Origin: Pseudisothecium myosuroides
Taxonomy: Eukaryota > Streptophyta > Bryopsida > Hypnales > Lembophyllaceae
Direction of reading: 5' to 3'
DNA length: 64,000 bases
Assembly: GCA_951799445.1 (NCBI GenBank)
Contig: OX637287.1
Coordinates: 19,902,224-19,966,223, forward strand
The notes beneath the pieces are model-generated. The model had not been told where the DNA came from. It did no database searches and worked only from the letters and a program-made list of their open reading frames with translations. Both the position numbers and the translations under genes were made by a program. Below are positions 48,985 through 60,977 of the stretch, piece by piece. Position 1 is the stretch's first letter. Every line of letters starts with the position of its first letter.

Positions 48985-49079
48985 AGATTTATTTAGTATA
49001 ATTTTGGATTGAACTCATCACCTTTGATTAACTAGAGGTTGCGTTTTGATTTCTTTTGTAGGGATCAAAATGTTGTACA

Positions 49080-49303
49080 CACTATAAAAGAAAGGGGTGT
49101 TTTAAGTGAGTTTTAAAGTATAGTCTTAGACACATGATTTTAAGTAATGACCTTTTAAGGAGATTTTTAGCAAAATTTTACTTAAAACACATGTGTTTTA
49201 AGTAAAATTTTGCTAAAAATCTCCTTAAAAGGTCATTACTTAAAATCATGTGTCTAAGACTATACTTTAAAACTCACTTAAAACACCTCTTTCTCTTGTA
49301 GTG
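49080..49303. mobile_element. CACTA-type foldback MITE, near-perfect hairpin
   Basis: 224 bp, with CACTATAAAAG at the left and CTTGTAGTG at the right. The arms pair base for base around 49191/49192 (ACACATGTGT), with mismatches only near the ends. Flanking triplets are ACA and ATA, one mismatch from a 3-bp duplication. Confidence 0.75.
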
Positions 49304-50249
49304 ATAGACTATAGAACGTTGTATCTATGGATTCTTTTGCTTTAGGATGTTTGAACTAGCTTCAATTGTTGTCAATCAAGTTGTAGAGAGCCAATACCAA
49401 ATTCAATTTGGAACAAGTCGGTATATTTTGAAACCCTAGATTTATTTCAGGATGCAAAGAGTATTATTTTATGTTCTCTAGGTCCATAAAAATAGGGGTC
49501 CCATGTACAAGCACTTCTAAACATTGAAGATGGTGTCAACTTCATTTTTCTTGGTGAAATTTGATTACCATCAAGTCTTAACAAATGGACAATTTTTAGT
49601 TTTTTTTTGTTCTTGTTTTCCTATTTATTAATTTATACCTCATTATTTTTATTTTCTATGACAATTGGTCTTTTTTTTCCACATAGTATTGCTTTAGTAC
49701 TTGCAAGTAGTCCATAGTACATGCAACATTATTTTTAGCCGTCAATTTTTTCCAATCAACGGTAAAAGTTTATTCTGCTACGTAGTACTCTAGGGCTGAA
49801 ATGCAATTTTTGCCAAAACACTACAAAAAATGGAGGGTGTTTTTTGCAATGATCCAACAACTATCACCTTGGAAAATAGAGACAATGATTCCTCTTAAAG
49901 ATTGAAAATAGTGTGGTCAAAAAAAAGAAATCATCCATGATTTTATATATAACCTCCAAATATGGAGGCTTTTCACTTTGAGAGGCAAATAATGGCATAG
50001 TTTGACCCCTCACTTGCACTCCCTTCCTTTACTATCTTAATACCATCTTATTATCCAAGTTTAACAAATTTAATATTATATAACCTATAAAATAATAGTA
50101 TATTATATATGTGATGCGTAGATCATTTTCAAATGGTGAGATCTACTAATATAGTGCCGCCTAGTATTTTCAATAAAAAATTGAAACCAGAAATTAGATA
50201 TTCCTTCTAGAATTGATGCTAAATTGAATATGCAAAATTTTCACAAGCA
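49304..50249. other. AT-rich intergenic region, no supported gene
   Basis: A lone sequence like an end of the GGGTGATTGCAAG family (GGGTGTTTTTTGCAATGATC) occurs near 49835. Nothing else recognised. Confidence 0.4.
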
Positions 50250-50513
50250 TTAGAAAAAATGCTTGTGAAAATGACGGACTCTCTGGCAAGCCATTTGACT
50301 ATTGTTCGCAATGCAAATACAAAAAGATAAAAATATTTGTTTGGAAAAAAAAATTAATTTCAATCTGACTTCGCAACTGTGGCAATGATGTGGTACATGG
50401 TTTTAAAAAATAATTAATTAATTTCAAAATAAAAACATTATTTTCACTTTTTGTTGTACTTGCATTATTGGCCAAAGTCAAACGGCCCTCTACAGAGTCC
50501 AAATTTTCTCTAA
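50250..50513. mobile_element. MITE with TTAGAGAAAATTTGGACTCT ends (PIF/Harbinger-like)
   Basis: 264 bp including TTA (50250-50252) and TAA (50511-50513). Left arm GACGGACTCTCTGGCAAGCC and right arm, read inverted, TTTGGACTCTGTAGAGGGCC match over about 45 bp. No coding capacity; the minus-strand frame inside is chance. Confidence 0.55.
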
Positions 50514-51948
50514 TGAATTTTTAATCTTTAAATTCAAAATTTTGAGTTCTTAATTTGGTGAATTTTTTAAGAGCTTATTTTACAAATTTAGTCAAGTTGT
50601 ATCTAATTGGTCATTTTTTTTGCCTAGAATTGTTATCCTCTTAAGGCCAAACATGCTTGTATTCCTTGAACTATAGAAGTTATTTTTAAAAAAAGTTATT
50701 AGAATCTTTATCATACAAATATAAAAGGACTACCATAAGTATCTACAAATATTTAGATGGATGAAAAGACCAAGACTTTGTGTTCTTGGCACGTGTTTGC
50801 ATTCATTCATTGTTCAAAATTTAGTCCTTCACGGGGTAATTTGAAAATTACATTAAAAATATTATTCTTACAAGTTTTACATTAATACTCATTGATATCA
50901 TTAATTACATATTTTTGGAATTTTGGAATATACACTTTTTTGTCATACAATTATATAATGCATTTTTAGGTTCAATTTGTTTTGTCTTTAGACGAGTTCA
51001 TGATGTATATAATCAATCCAAGGAATCCCAAAAAATTAAGTTATCAATGTCAATATCATCAAAAAACTGCCAATTTTGTGAAGGTCAATGTAATATTTGG
51101 CAATTTTCAACTTTTTGACGAAATTGACAATGATAATTTAATTTTTTTGAATCTGTTGGATCAATTATGTGCATTGTGAACTCTACTCTTTGGATTTAAA
51201 AATTGAACCTAAAAACGCATAATACAAATGTGAAATATAAATTGAATGCATTATCCAATTCAACAAATATATCAAAATAATGCAACGGCATTAAGATATA
51301 ACAACCTATACTCTCTACAATGGCTAATGCAATCCCTTGCTCTCATTTCGAAAAAGAATTCAATTATTGTGAGAACCAACATCATTTGCATGTTTGTCAA
51401 ATTGTTGATATTTTAAATTCTATAAATGTCAATTTCCTTCAATTTTTGTGTACAACAATCTAAAATGATGTATACCAACATGCCAAGGGACAAAAAGTTT
51501 TTTAGGATTCTAAGAAGTCAGAAATTGACAAAAGATAAAGTAATTCCAAATCATGTTGAATAAAACTAAGTTTTAGACATGGCTAACTTTGAAATTAATT
51601 TTCATTCAAATCATAACTAATTTTTTCTTCAAACTCCTATCGTAACGTGTAGTATGTCCCACACTACAACTTTTGTATATCTATCTTTGGACTTTGTCCA
51701 TTGATGCTTATGGTATGCTTGTTTGAATGAAAATGTTTCAAATTTGTACTCAAGTTTCATTCATCACTGCAGTTCAAACAACACTAAATTGCAAGTGCCC
51801 TAGTTTGTTAGCACATTGTAAACTTTTCATGCAAGTTTGGGTTTGTATATCTAAACCCTAAAACGACTGAGAACTACTACCAAAATACTTTGTCCAAAAT
51901 GATCCAACTCTAGACCAATAAATGCATTCTCCATTTCTATTGTACCCT
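50514..51948. other. AT-rich intergenic region, nothing recognised
   Basis: No gene, RNA or repeat boundary that I can support. Confidence 0.4.
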
Positions 51949-52181
51949 TTAACCCCGAAGCGCTCTGACGTCTATATTTTGAACAATGAACGGAGGGCTA
52001 CAAGGCACTCTGTAGTCCAACCAACTTCTCATTCATCCAATGTAATACTTGAATTTAGAAAAGACAACCTTCTTTAACAACCACAGTCACTTACAAAATT
52101 CTGGTAAATGATATTTTTGTACAAAGATAGAAGCAAAAATGTGATAAAATTCAAAAAAGGATTGAGGCGTTTAGGGGTTAA
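51949..52181. mobile_element. Short (233 bp) TTAA-bounded element
   Basis: Starts TTAACCCCGAAGCGCTCTGA and ends GAGGCGTTTAGGGGTTAA. Ends and TTAA borders fit the family at 14860, 37930, 40777 and 60978, with an internally deleted or unrelated middle. It sits just left of the R1 copy B block. Confidence 0.55.
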
Positions 52182-52269
52182 AGTCATCCATTGACCACTT
52201 TTTGGCCTCACCATAAATCCACGGACGGTGAAAGGATTCAAGCAATGCACACAAACCATTTGGAGGTCA

Positions 52270-53783
52270 GAAAATCCGATTCGGTTATCTAGCCCTAAAA
52301 TTCTCTGATAGCGCAACCACGCATTCCTGATAGGACTCTGTTATCAACGTGCCTACAGACATACAGACAGAGCCACAACCGCGTCAAGTCTTCAACGCCT
52401 CAAATCTCACCACCCTCGCTGCGCTCGCCACCGCCGCGCTCGCCGCGCTCTCGCTGCCGAGTAGGAACGTAGCAACTGGCGAGCTTTCCGAAACCGGGAC
52501 TCTTCCCCCGAAATCTTGCGTTTCCCAAATTCCTGGCGCCGCCATTTGGATCAACAGCCGGCAGTGGAAGCATCGCAGCTAGATAACGAGATTTCTCGGC
52601 CCCAATTCAAGCAATCCTCATTCCGGGAACTCGCCTTAGCTTCCTGGCAATTCAGCTGGCATTTCCCTAGCAGGGGCTTCACCAAAACGTCCTGGAATAT
52701 TCCTCTGTTTCGTTTGCGATGTATTTTCTGTCACGAATTGTCGGTTGAAATTGCTTCTCCCTCAACGAATGCAGTACGTTCTCGATGCCGATTTCCGAGT
52801 AAATTACGGAAGGGGGTGACGAATTCGGAGTGTACGTGCGCACCCGAAACCCTATTTTAGGGCTCTAAAACACGGGTTTCGTTATCAACCAGTGTCGGTC
52901 ACACATCAAATTAAATTGCGGCGATCGAGCAGACACGCCGCAGACAACAACAATTCCTCGCAGACAATTCGTTCTTGCAGACAAGAGATCCCTGCAGACA
53001 ACATTCTCCCTCCCGCCCTCCGCAGACATGGCTCCCGACACAGACATCCTCGTACCCTTCATGGAATTTACCATCGAAGCAAAGCTTCAGCTTCACCGCC
53101 GGAGTGTTATAAGACTGGGGAGAGAGAGCAGCATGAGAATTCATCATTCGAGCTCGAAACACTTCCTCCGTTTGCATCTTTGGGCTGCAATTCTCCAAAT
53201 AGACATTCATTCCTTGGCTTGGTCTCCAAGTGTTGGCCTTCGACATCAATTCTTCATCGCTAGCTCACTGGTATCAGAACTCTCCAAAGAGTGAGCTAGA
53301 AGATGGCTGTGAATGACAGAGCTGGAGTCTCTGGTGGCCTCTGCACGTTTGCAGTCGCAGAATATATCGAAGGCGATGGTGGAGGCACGTGGTGGGATCC
53401 CAAGGGCACCGTGATTGCAAGGCCGCCTCCGCGTCCCTCCAAGTAGACAGGGCATGCCATGTCCCAACCCCCTGGCTAAGTGGGGAGCACTCTCTGTCTG
53501 CGTCCATGTGGCCTAATTACTAGAACTCCCTCAACAGACTCTTCCTTCACGTCCCTGGGAGCAAAGGCGTCGCTTCTCTCCACCATTCTCTCAGTGCGTT
53601 GGTCTCCCGATGAGCCCTTTAATTTTCTCTTTCAAAGCATTGTTAGCATGTCGTTTGTCAATGCTTCAGATTGCAAAGGATGTCAAAGATACAAGGTCAC
53701 TTCCGGCAGGGATTCTTTACTGTGGAAGAACTCCAACACCAAAAGAGATAGCATGGCTATCTTAGTTAGTAGAATTACCACCT
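52270..53783 (+). repeat. Duplicated block R1, copy B, fused to lipase block B
   Basis: Matches 44880-46385. At about 53778 the match to R1 copy A stops (AGTAGAATTACC) and a match to 27057 onward starts (ACCACCTTGAAAATC), so this copy is either the ancestral continuous arrangement or a fusion. Short frames at 52349-52860 and 53028-53294 are not conserved in copy A. Confidence 0.75.
53303..53446 (+). CDS. Small ORF of 47 aa, second R1 copy
   Basis: Same length and frame as 45891-46034, with Tyr-Ile in place of Asn-Val. Preceded by the same context (AGTGAGCTAGAAG). Function unknown; possibly an exon remnant. Confidence 0.3.
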   Translation: MAVNDRAGVSGGLCTFAVAEYIEGDGGGTWWDPKGTVIARPPPRPSK

Positions 53784-53942
53784 TGAAAATCTATCGATAC
53801 CTCTTACTAACTCTCTTGCTAACTAACCAATTTCTTGATCGATCTTCCTGCAGAATCAGTATGTTTCGAGTACCTTCAGCAATCGCGGTACTCAAGCAGG
53901 AAGTGATCGACCTAATCCTTGATTCGAGCAGGACTTAATACA

Positions 53943-54667
53943 ATGAGACATGCAAGGAGGGTCCCGAGACAGTTCAAGTGTCGAAGACCGCTTTGTCACG
54001 AGCGGAGAAAGCCAAGTCCGACACTTCTGAGAACCAGGTGACAAATTTTCAGCCAGTTCGGAATCGAAAGCACGCAATAATGGCTTCAAATTCATGTTAG
54101 GGTAACAGCCATTGAAGATCGCCTTGACATGGGATGTGGGATTGCAGGGAGAGCAAGCAGTTGAATTTTTGTATCTCCAAATGCTGGCAAGAAGCTGACT
54201 GCTGTTGACTGCAGTCGACTGCTGTTGCTGGTACTCCACTTTGATCTTCACAACACTCCACTGATATCATTACGAAAGCTCTGAATCTGGATAATTCTGT
54301 GGTTTCAACTCTGTTCGTCCAATTTCGGAGCACTTGATTCAAGCTCCAGTTTGCCTTGTGGACAGGAACTGATGTCAACGACCCAATCGTTCAGCTGGCC
54401 AACATTATCATGGAGCTGGAAGATGGACGCGTAGAGCGAATTCAAATGAGCGACGACGAATCTGCAGAAGAAGTGGCCAAAAAGGTTTGTCGCAAGAATG
54501 ACCTTCCTGATCAATTCGTGGCGCTGCTTGCAGAGCATATTATGGATCGGTATCCTCAAAGGCCTGTGGACAAACCGAAAGAGGAAGGGACTGGGAACAG
54601 CGAAGAAATGAAAGAGCCGAAGTCGGTGAAGAGTCCAAGTGAGAGCTCAAATAGCAACGAGAAGTGA
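53943..54667 (+). pseudogene. Small gene copy B, disrupted
   Basis: Counterpart of 27233-27951. Against copy A it lacks 10 bp in the first exon, has lost one T in the second exon (frameshift), carries an extra Gln/Leu-type duplication of about 26 bp near 54190-54220, and has AT instead of GT at the second donor (CTGGATAATT). The last-exon frame (about 54362-54667) stays open and closely matches copy A, ending KSPSESSNSNEK. Without the 10 bp, an upstream frame joins LKQEVIDLILDSSRT, a stop codon, then KTALSRAEKAKSDTSENQ, which hints at a longer ancestral exon. Confidence 0.5.
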
Positions 54668-54722
54668 TTCATTATTTGGCCACCAATTGTATACAAAATC
54701 TGATCAGTAACATTTCATTTTC

Positions 54723-57700
54723 TCAAAAGCTAGTAAAATTGAGATTACAGAGCAAACTGAGGTTGGAGCTCCCTGGCAGACCTTCCACAAATCGACCCGT
54801 GAGAAAAAGCAGAGCAATCTGACGATTCAGTGCCTGTGTGGGATGGATACCATCCCAAGAGAGATGCTGTGCAGGATCTGCACACGCCGACGAGATGTTG
54901 ACGAAGGTAGTGAGGTTTGTAACAGGATCTTTGACTTCCCCTGAATTGCCGCACCTGACTGAAGGATTGTAGTTGTACTTGCCGCCATAGCCACAACATG
55001 CCACGAGTGCCTTGTCTTTTCGAAATCCTAAAACACGGGACAATCAACATGACGTCAAATTCGCACATAATTTTCACAGCGAGTGATTAGGGGAAGGCTC
55101 TGAAGTTAGACTCTCACCATATGCTTCTGGATTGCTGTAAATGTCTTTGGTCGCAGCGTAAGCGTCGAAGAACACGATGCTTGCATCGGTCCAGCGCGAC
55201 CGATACTCCTCCACGTTCGCGTGCAACTGCGCATTGTAAACCTCCACCACTTCGTCGTATTCGCTCAAGCAACCCGCTTCATCGACGGAGGCGCCCTTTC
55301 CTTCAATTTCCGTGAGAAGATACGGAATGCATCCCTCGAGGGGAGCATTGAAAAAGAAGAAGCTCCGTGCTCCGCCGGCGTAAAGATTCTGCGTGCATCT
55401 CCGTGGGATTAGTTGCACAATCTAAAATTTGCATGACTTACATTACCAGCTTCCGGAAGAACGGACACTGAGATAGTCTGCTCGAAAAGCAACCATTTAA
55501 AAGCTGATCCCCTCTGTCATGGGTTTCCGTGAATGGAAAGATTCTGATCTCATTTTTCAGAGAAAGAAAAATAGATGCATAATGTAACCCAATTGGTTTT
55601 GTATTTTTTTATGCATTATTGAATTACTAACTCATGATTTTTTAAAGATTTGCGTCATAGGCTCCGATCAATAAAATTGAGGCAAGCAAACAAGATATTC
55701 TAGAATGTCATTGAAGGGAAGGTCAGAATTAAAGAGGTGTCAATGTATTTGACAATTGAATGAAGGTTGTCAAGCCTTGGTTGTTGAGTCAATTTTGTAG
55801 AGATGACAACCAAACATGGAATACGGAGAGAACTCAAAGAAGTTTGACAACGATCACCAAAAATGTTGAATACCTAATTGCAACACTTTGTTGGATCCTA
55901 CTATCACAAAATTTGATGAGATTATTAGCAAACTAAAGAGAAATGCACCCCAAGTGGTTTTGTCATTTGCTTGACACTAATAATATTTTAAAACTTTTCA
56001 CAGTTGAAAATATACGATATTTTGTATATAAATATTAACACTAGACTCACCTTAGATGAACACCCTTGAATCAACAAATGTCTCAATTTTCATTTGGATT
56101 GCTTCAAAAAAAACTCACCTTTTTTTGGTTGTATGGTTTTGAAAAGTTGAGGTGGTTTTGAGTCATAGAAATGTTCATTTAAGTCAATTCTTTGCTATCA
56201 GAGAACAGATGGTGTTGCAATTAGGTGTTTCTACCTTATATCTTATACCAATAATCTTGTCAATTGTATTATAATGTCCTTGGCTTGAAATTCTCAATTC
56301 AATGAGATTGACCTAAACCTAGTAATTGAGGTTATGTCTAGCAACATGAAAGTATAACTTTGTCATGGAAAGAACATCCTTCATCAATCCCAAGATTTGT
56401 GGTTATCTAAGTAAAGTGCACCTTGAATTGCCACTAAAATGAATGCCTTTTGTACATTTTAGGGGGCGATTTTAGATCCATTGATACTAATTAAAAGTGC
56501 CTCAATATAAGGTACAAGTACCTATTTCCAATAGCACCTCATAATGGCTTTATAAGGTGACCTATTGTTGACAACAATTGGATACATTGTTCATTGAGAA
56601 AGATTCTCTATTTGTACCTTCTCGTCCACTCATCTCTCTTCCCTCCTTGCTTAGGGCTAAGTGCCAAAGCAAACTATAATAGGTGAGTCTACGAGACCGG
56701 AATGGATCCAAATGAAAAATCTACATTTATATTGAATAAAATATTCATTCTTGGAATTTTATTTTATTTTTTTTTTTATTTTTTATTTTTTTTGCATTCT
56801 TTCTCATTTTTATGTTTGCACACATTGATCTTAATTTCTCAACAAATTTCCCATATCCTACATGCTGATATTATCGAAAATAGCGGGGACCTCTACCTTA
56901 TCACAATGCCTCAAGGTTGGTTGTGTATGAACTAACCTCCATATCTTTTCCAATGGCTTTGACTGCCAATGGGACCGTGGTATCAATCACTTGTGCAGGC
57001 GTATGACCTGCCTTGTACGCAGCTGCAAAATCATTTCCTCCAATTCCTGATATCGTATACAGCGCCCTTTCAAAATACAAGGGGTCGTCATCTGAAATAC
57101 AATCAGTATTCATTAAACTTGCAGATTTCAAATTGCCAAGAATGAGATGCAGAAGCAATTCTTCCTTTCAATTCTAGTTTTCTATTGATAACTAGGACAT
57201 ATAACATCATTCAGGTAAGCCAATTGTTTTCAGGATATAAAAATCAAAAGAAATAAGTAAAATATTCTTGGCCTCTATTGTCCATAACATTCAGTAGCCT
57301 TTAGAGAGGCTGCCTTTACCTCTCTTGAGTCCTCATCCACGAAATTCATCCTCAAATAATTAATGTAAGTTTGGATACAAGGATAGTGGCATTACATTAC
57401 AGTAAGTTCCATTTTTTTTTTATTAATTTTAGGACCCAACATACAAATCAACAAATATTTGTAGAATAAGATGTTGGCAAAGAATCCAATGAATAATGCT
57501 ATACAATCATTTTCCATCAATAACTTGTTTGGTTTTTCAAGTGAAAAGACAATTCTATATATACACATGGGGTGGTAGGAGGTAGAACAACCCATGTGGG
57601 ATAAATAATTTAGAATTTGTAGTTTCTTAAGCATTCATAGTTTAGTAAAAAACAAAGCATTGTATTAAAAGTAGAATTTCAGATTACATTTAGGCATAGT

Positions 57701-60331
57701 AGAATAAGTTTTCTTAAAAAAGTTTGAACTCCAAAAAGTTGGTAAATAAAGCTAAGTTTCACCTCCAAAATCCGTTTGGCATTTTGAATCTCCAATCAAA
57801 AGTTATGGACAAATTTGAGAGAGGGTTTGAAATGGACCTTTTTTCTTTAACATTTTAAAAAACCCTCTCTCAAATTTGTCCATAACTTTTGATTGGAGAT
57901 TCAAAATGCCAAACGGATTTTGGAGGTGAAACTTAGCTTTATTTACCACCTTTTTGGAGTTCAAACTTTTTTAAGAAAACTTATTCTACTATGTCCAAAT
58001 GTAATCTGAAATTCTACTTTTAACACAATGCTTTGTTTTTGACTTAACTATGAATGCTTAAGAAACTACAAATTCTAAATTATTTATCTCACATGGGTTG
58101 TTCTACCTCCTACCACCCCATGTGTATATATAAAATTGTCTTTTCACTTAAAAATCCAAAGTGATTTTGGTTTTGTATGAAAGCAAGCTACAAGCTTAGT
58201 TCATTTTTTTTTCATTTTTTTAATGTGTTTTGTTATGTTACAAACACCCCAAATTTTTTTTTTAAATGAACCAAGCATTTAGCTTGAATTCATACAAGCC
58301 AAAAATATTTTGAGTTTTCAAAATACACAATGTATGGGTGCAAAACGTTTATTGTGTTTTATTTAATAAATATATGAACTTTGGTTTTGTTTTAATTTTA
58401 AATGTACCTTAAATTATTATGGCTAGCTGACTGACTCTCTGACAAAATCGACGCGTGTATATTAGCTACTGATGGTGTGATATTTTCCACACCATCTCAT
58501 CCGGCGGATGAAATGGTGTGGAATATACCACACCATTCCGTCCGGGGGAAGGCAACCCAGCAGTCTGCTACTGAATGTTATGTCGGCTAAATTATCAAGA
58601 AACGCCTTCACAATGCTACCAAAATTGACTTTTAGCCCTTGCAGGTTCTGAATTGTCAAAGTAAAGTTGGAAAAAGAAAGTAGGAATCCTATGTTTAATG
58701 TCTACTATATATCATTAGTTGGTACATGCCAAATCAACAAAATTAACTGGAAGCTTCCAATGAGGGGAAAAAAACTACTAAATTAAATTACACCTAAAAT
58801 CATACAAACAAGCAATTCAGCATGGTTTACCATTATTATATTGAAAAACTTTTTGTGGGGTCTTGACGGTAGTCAAAAGGGGATTCTAGATTCTTTTAGA
58901 ATGCATTTTTTGGACACCGTATGAATAAACTACAAATTTTCAAAGTGCTAAAAATAGGATTAGGACAACTGACCATAGACTAATGATAGTGGAAGTACAT
59001 TTAAGGTAAGAATCTAGATTGTGTGGTTGGAGGAAGCATTTGAAATTAGAAGTAGTTACCTTCAAGCCTTAAACGACTCTCAAACACATCCTTCATTCAT
59101 TGTTGAATAATGTTATGTATGCAAATCTAGATTTGTATTTCTTACATCTGAAGAAAATTTTGCCAAACATGATAGAAAATTGCCAATGAAATAGATGATA
59201 TCTGGTAATTAGGAGGACATGGCATTCAAAACTCTACAACAAACCCAATATGAGATCCACAATTTGGGTTTGACCAAATTGTGCTCCGAGCCAGCAATTG
59301 GTGGGAATACTTGACATACATCTTTGATGAAAATCACCACCTGCAGACCTGACTGAATGATGAAAAATGGCAAAATTTCCATTGCAGATTGACTTCAAAG
59401 CAAGAAGCTGCGAGTCGCCACAACAAATACTTTGAATCGTATGCTCCCAGGAATGAACTTACCCTGAAGAGTTGATGCGAATCTGAAGCTGAAAAATTGA
59501 AAAACTTCCGTAGAGAGACTGAAGGGGCTTGTCAACAAGTTCGTCGCCGCCGTGGCTCCGCCGTAAGCAAAATTGGCGCCGTACTCATAGCCTGAGCCCC
59601 GGCCGGCTAAAAAGTGCGTTGCAATCGGTTCAACGAAGGGGAGTCCAAAAGCCTGTGCTGTTTCCACGGGAATTTTGCAAACAAGAAATTGATAAGTTAT
59701 TTACAACGGTCTTCACAATTTCGTCTTGAACGAATTTCCTCAAAGAAAGAAACTGGAAATGATCATAAATTTCAACCTGAATAGCATTAAGTATGTTAAA
59801 ATGGAGAAATTTCAAGACATTCGCACATTCCAGACGCTTGTTCGAACCCTTAAATCTAAACCGGTTCTCGTTTTTAGAGCTTTATGCACTTGAATACATG
59901 TCACAAGTACGGCACTTTGAAACAGAGTCACCAATTTAATCAACGAAATTGACCATTCCAAAATATTCACACACCGATCAAAGAACGGAGGATAATTGCA
60001 GCAGAGAATTGAATGAGAGTCTGTGACTATTCCTGTCGCAAAATTTACCGAAGAAATCAATGAGCAGGCGGCCATCGCTGAAGCGGCGGGAATTGATCGA
60101 CCCAGGGAAGTTGTAGGACTGTCCATAGGGGTACTGCAGATTGGCGACTCCGAGATGCGCAATGTTCCCTGTATCGGAAAGCGAGTCTCCGAACACGAAC
60201 ATCGCTGTTTCCGGACATACAAAAGGCCCGGATTTAGCTCCCGCAGCAACAACCATGAAGCCAAGAAAGCACAGCATCCTCGCGTCCATCCCCTGCCGAA
60301 TCCTCGATACTCTCTGCCAGTAGTCGTCCAT
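54723..60331 (-). CDS. GDSL esterase/lipase, copy B, 6 exons, 413 aa
   Basis: Paralogue of the gene at 28007-31313 with identical exon phases. Exons: 60331-60049, 59657-59463, 59348-59316, 57091-56937, 55388-55118, 55027-54723. All splice sites are GT-AG and no stop interrupts the frame. Signal peptide core [14 protein letters not shown]; block [13 protein letters not shown] (Ser50); block III IGGNDF, the normal GGND form where copy A has GAND; block V WDGIHPT (Asp371, His374), read after ACCGYGG. Three extra residues (AGR-type insertion, HFLAGRGSG) lie in exon 2. Intron 3 is about 2.2 kb against 0.3 kb in copy A and contains a 633-bp foldback element; intron 4 is 1.5 kb against 0.7 kb. Ends 55 bp from the convergent small gene. 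Both lipases therefore look functional. Confidence 0.92.
57528..58160. mobile_element. Large foldback element in intron 3 of lipase copy B
   Basis: Two arms of about 300 bp, centred on 57844, pair almost perfectly, with a loop of only about 30 bases. Matching inner ends are AATTTGAGAGAGGGTTT and AAACCCTCTCTCAAATT; outer ends are CAAGTGAAAAGACAATT and AATTGTCTTTTCACTTA. Absent from copy A. No coding capacity. Few mismatches suggest a recent origin. Confidence 0.8.
58494..58545. repeat. Short hairpin in intron 3 of lipase copy B
   Basis: TTCCACACCATCTCATCCG is followed after a minimal loop by CGGATGAAATGGTGTGGAA, a stem of about 19 bp with one mismatch; a further ATACCACACCAT copy follows. Confidence 0.55.
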
Positions 60332-60977
60332 GACGATCGAAATCAAGTCAAGCTCAATTGTTCACATCATCGATCAATTCCATTCATTCCTTGCCTGCCT
60401 CTAGAACAAACTCCCTCCAATTCGACCGTCCTTCGTGACGAGGCTCTCAACAATGAGCTAGCTAGCACCAATTCCATGGAACATCCCGGTGGAACATACA
60501 GTACTTGGAAGCTTTAGAACCAAGGCAGGATTGGGGACATACAGTTCTGTCACAAGCCGGAGGTAAAGCCGGGGATAATTACAACTACAGGGTTCTTACA
60601 ACAGGACTCTTGGCAGCGTCAAATCGACATACTAATGTCACTAACTTTGAAGTGGGGAACCCAATACCTCTAACGTCTCGTCGGTGAATTGGTGGAAAAT
60701 GCTCGACTTTGACACTTTTCTCGTGGTCACTGAGTATGGAGTCTAAGCATTATACACCTGCAGTTGCTGACTGACAATCTACGTCACCGAAATTGATTCA
60801 CTGACCGGCCACAACGTGATTCTGTTGAACGAGGGTGATGGCCATGGCAGTGTACGTTGTTGTTTTCATGTTTTCTAGGCAGCGATCTGCAGTAGATCTG
60901 CAGTAGAGTGGTGAAGCTCTCTACATCCACTGACATGGATGAAGCGTACACAACGTGGATGAAAGCACACATATTTA
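60332..60977. other. Lipase copy B upstream region
   Basis: Promoter side of copy B. Up to about 60720 it matches the copy A flank, then breaks up before the TTAA element at 60978. No gene seen. Confidence 0.5.

Noticed and set aside
53028..53294. 88-codon frame starting MAPDTDILVPF
   Set aside because: Start is shared with 45612 in R1 copy A, but the frame breaks there soon after; could be an exon piece but cannot be supported.
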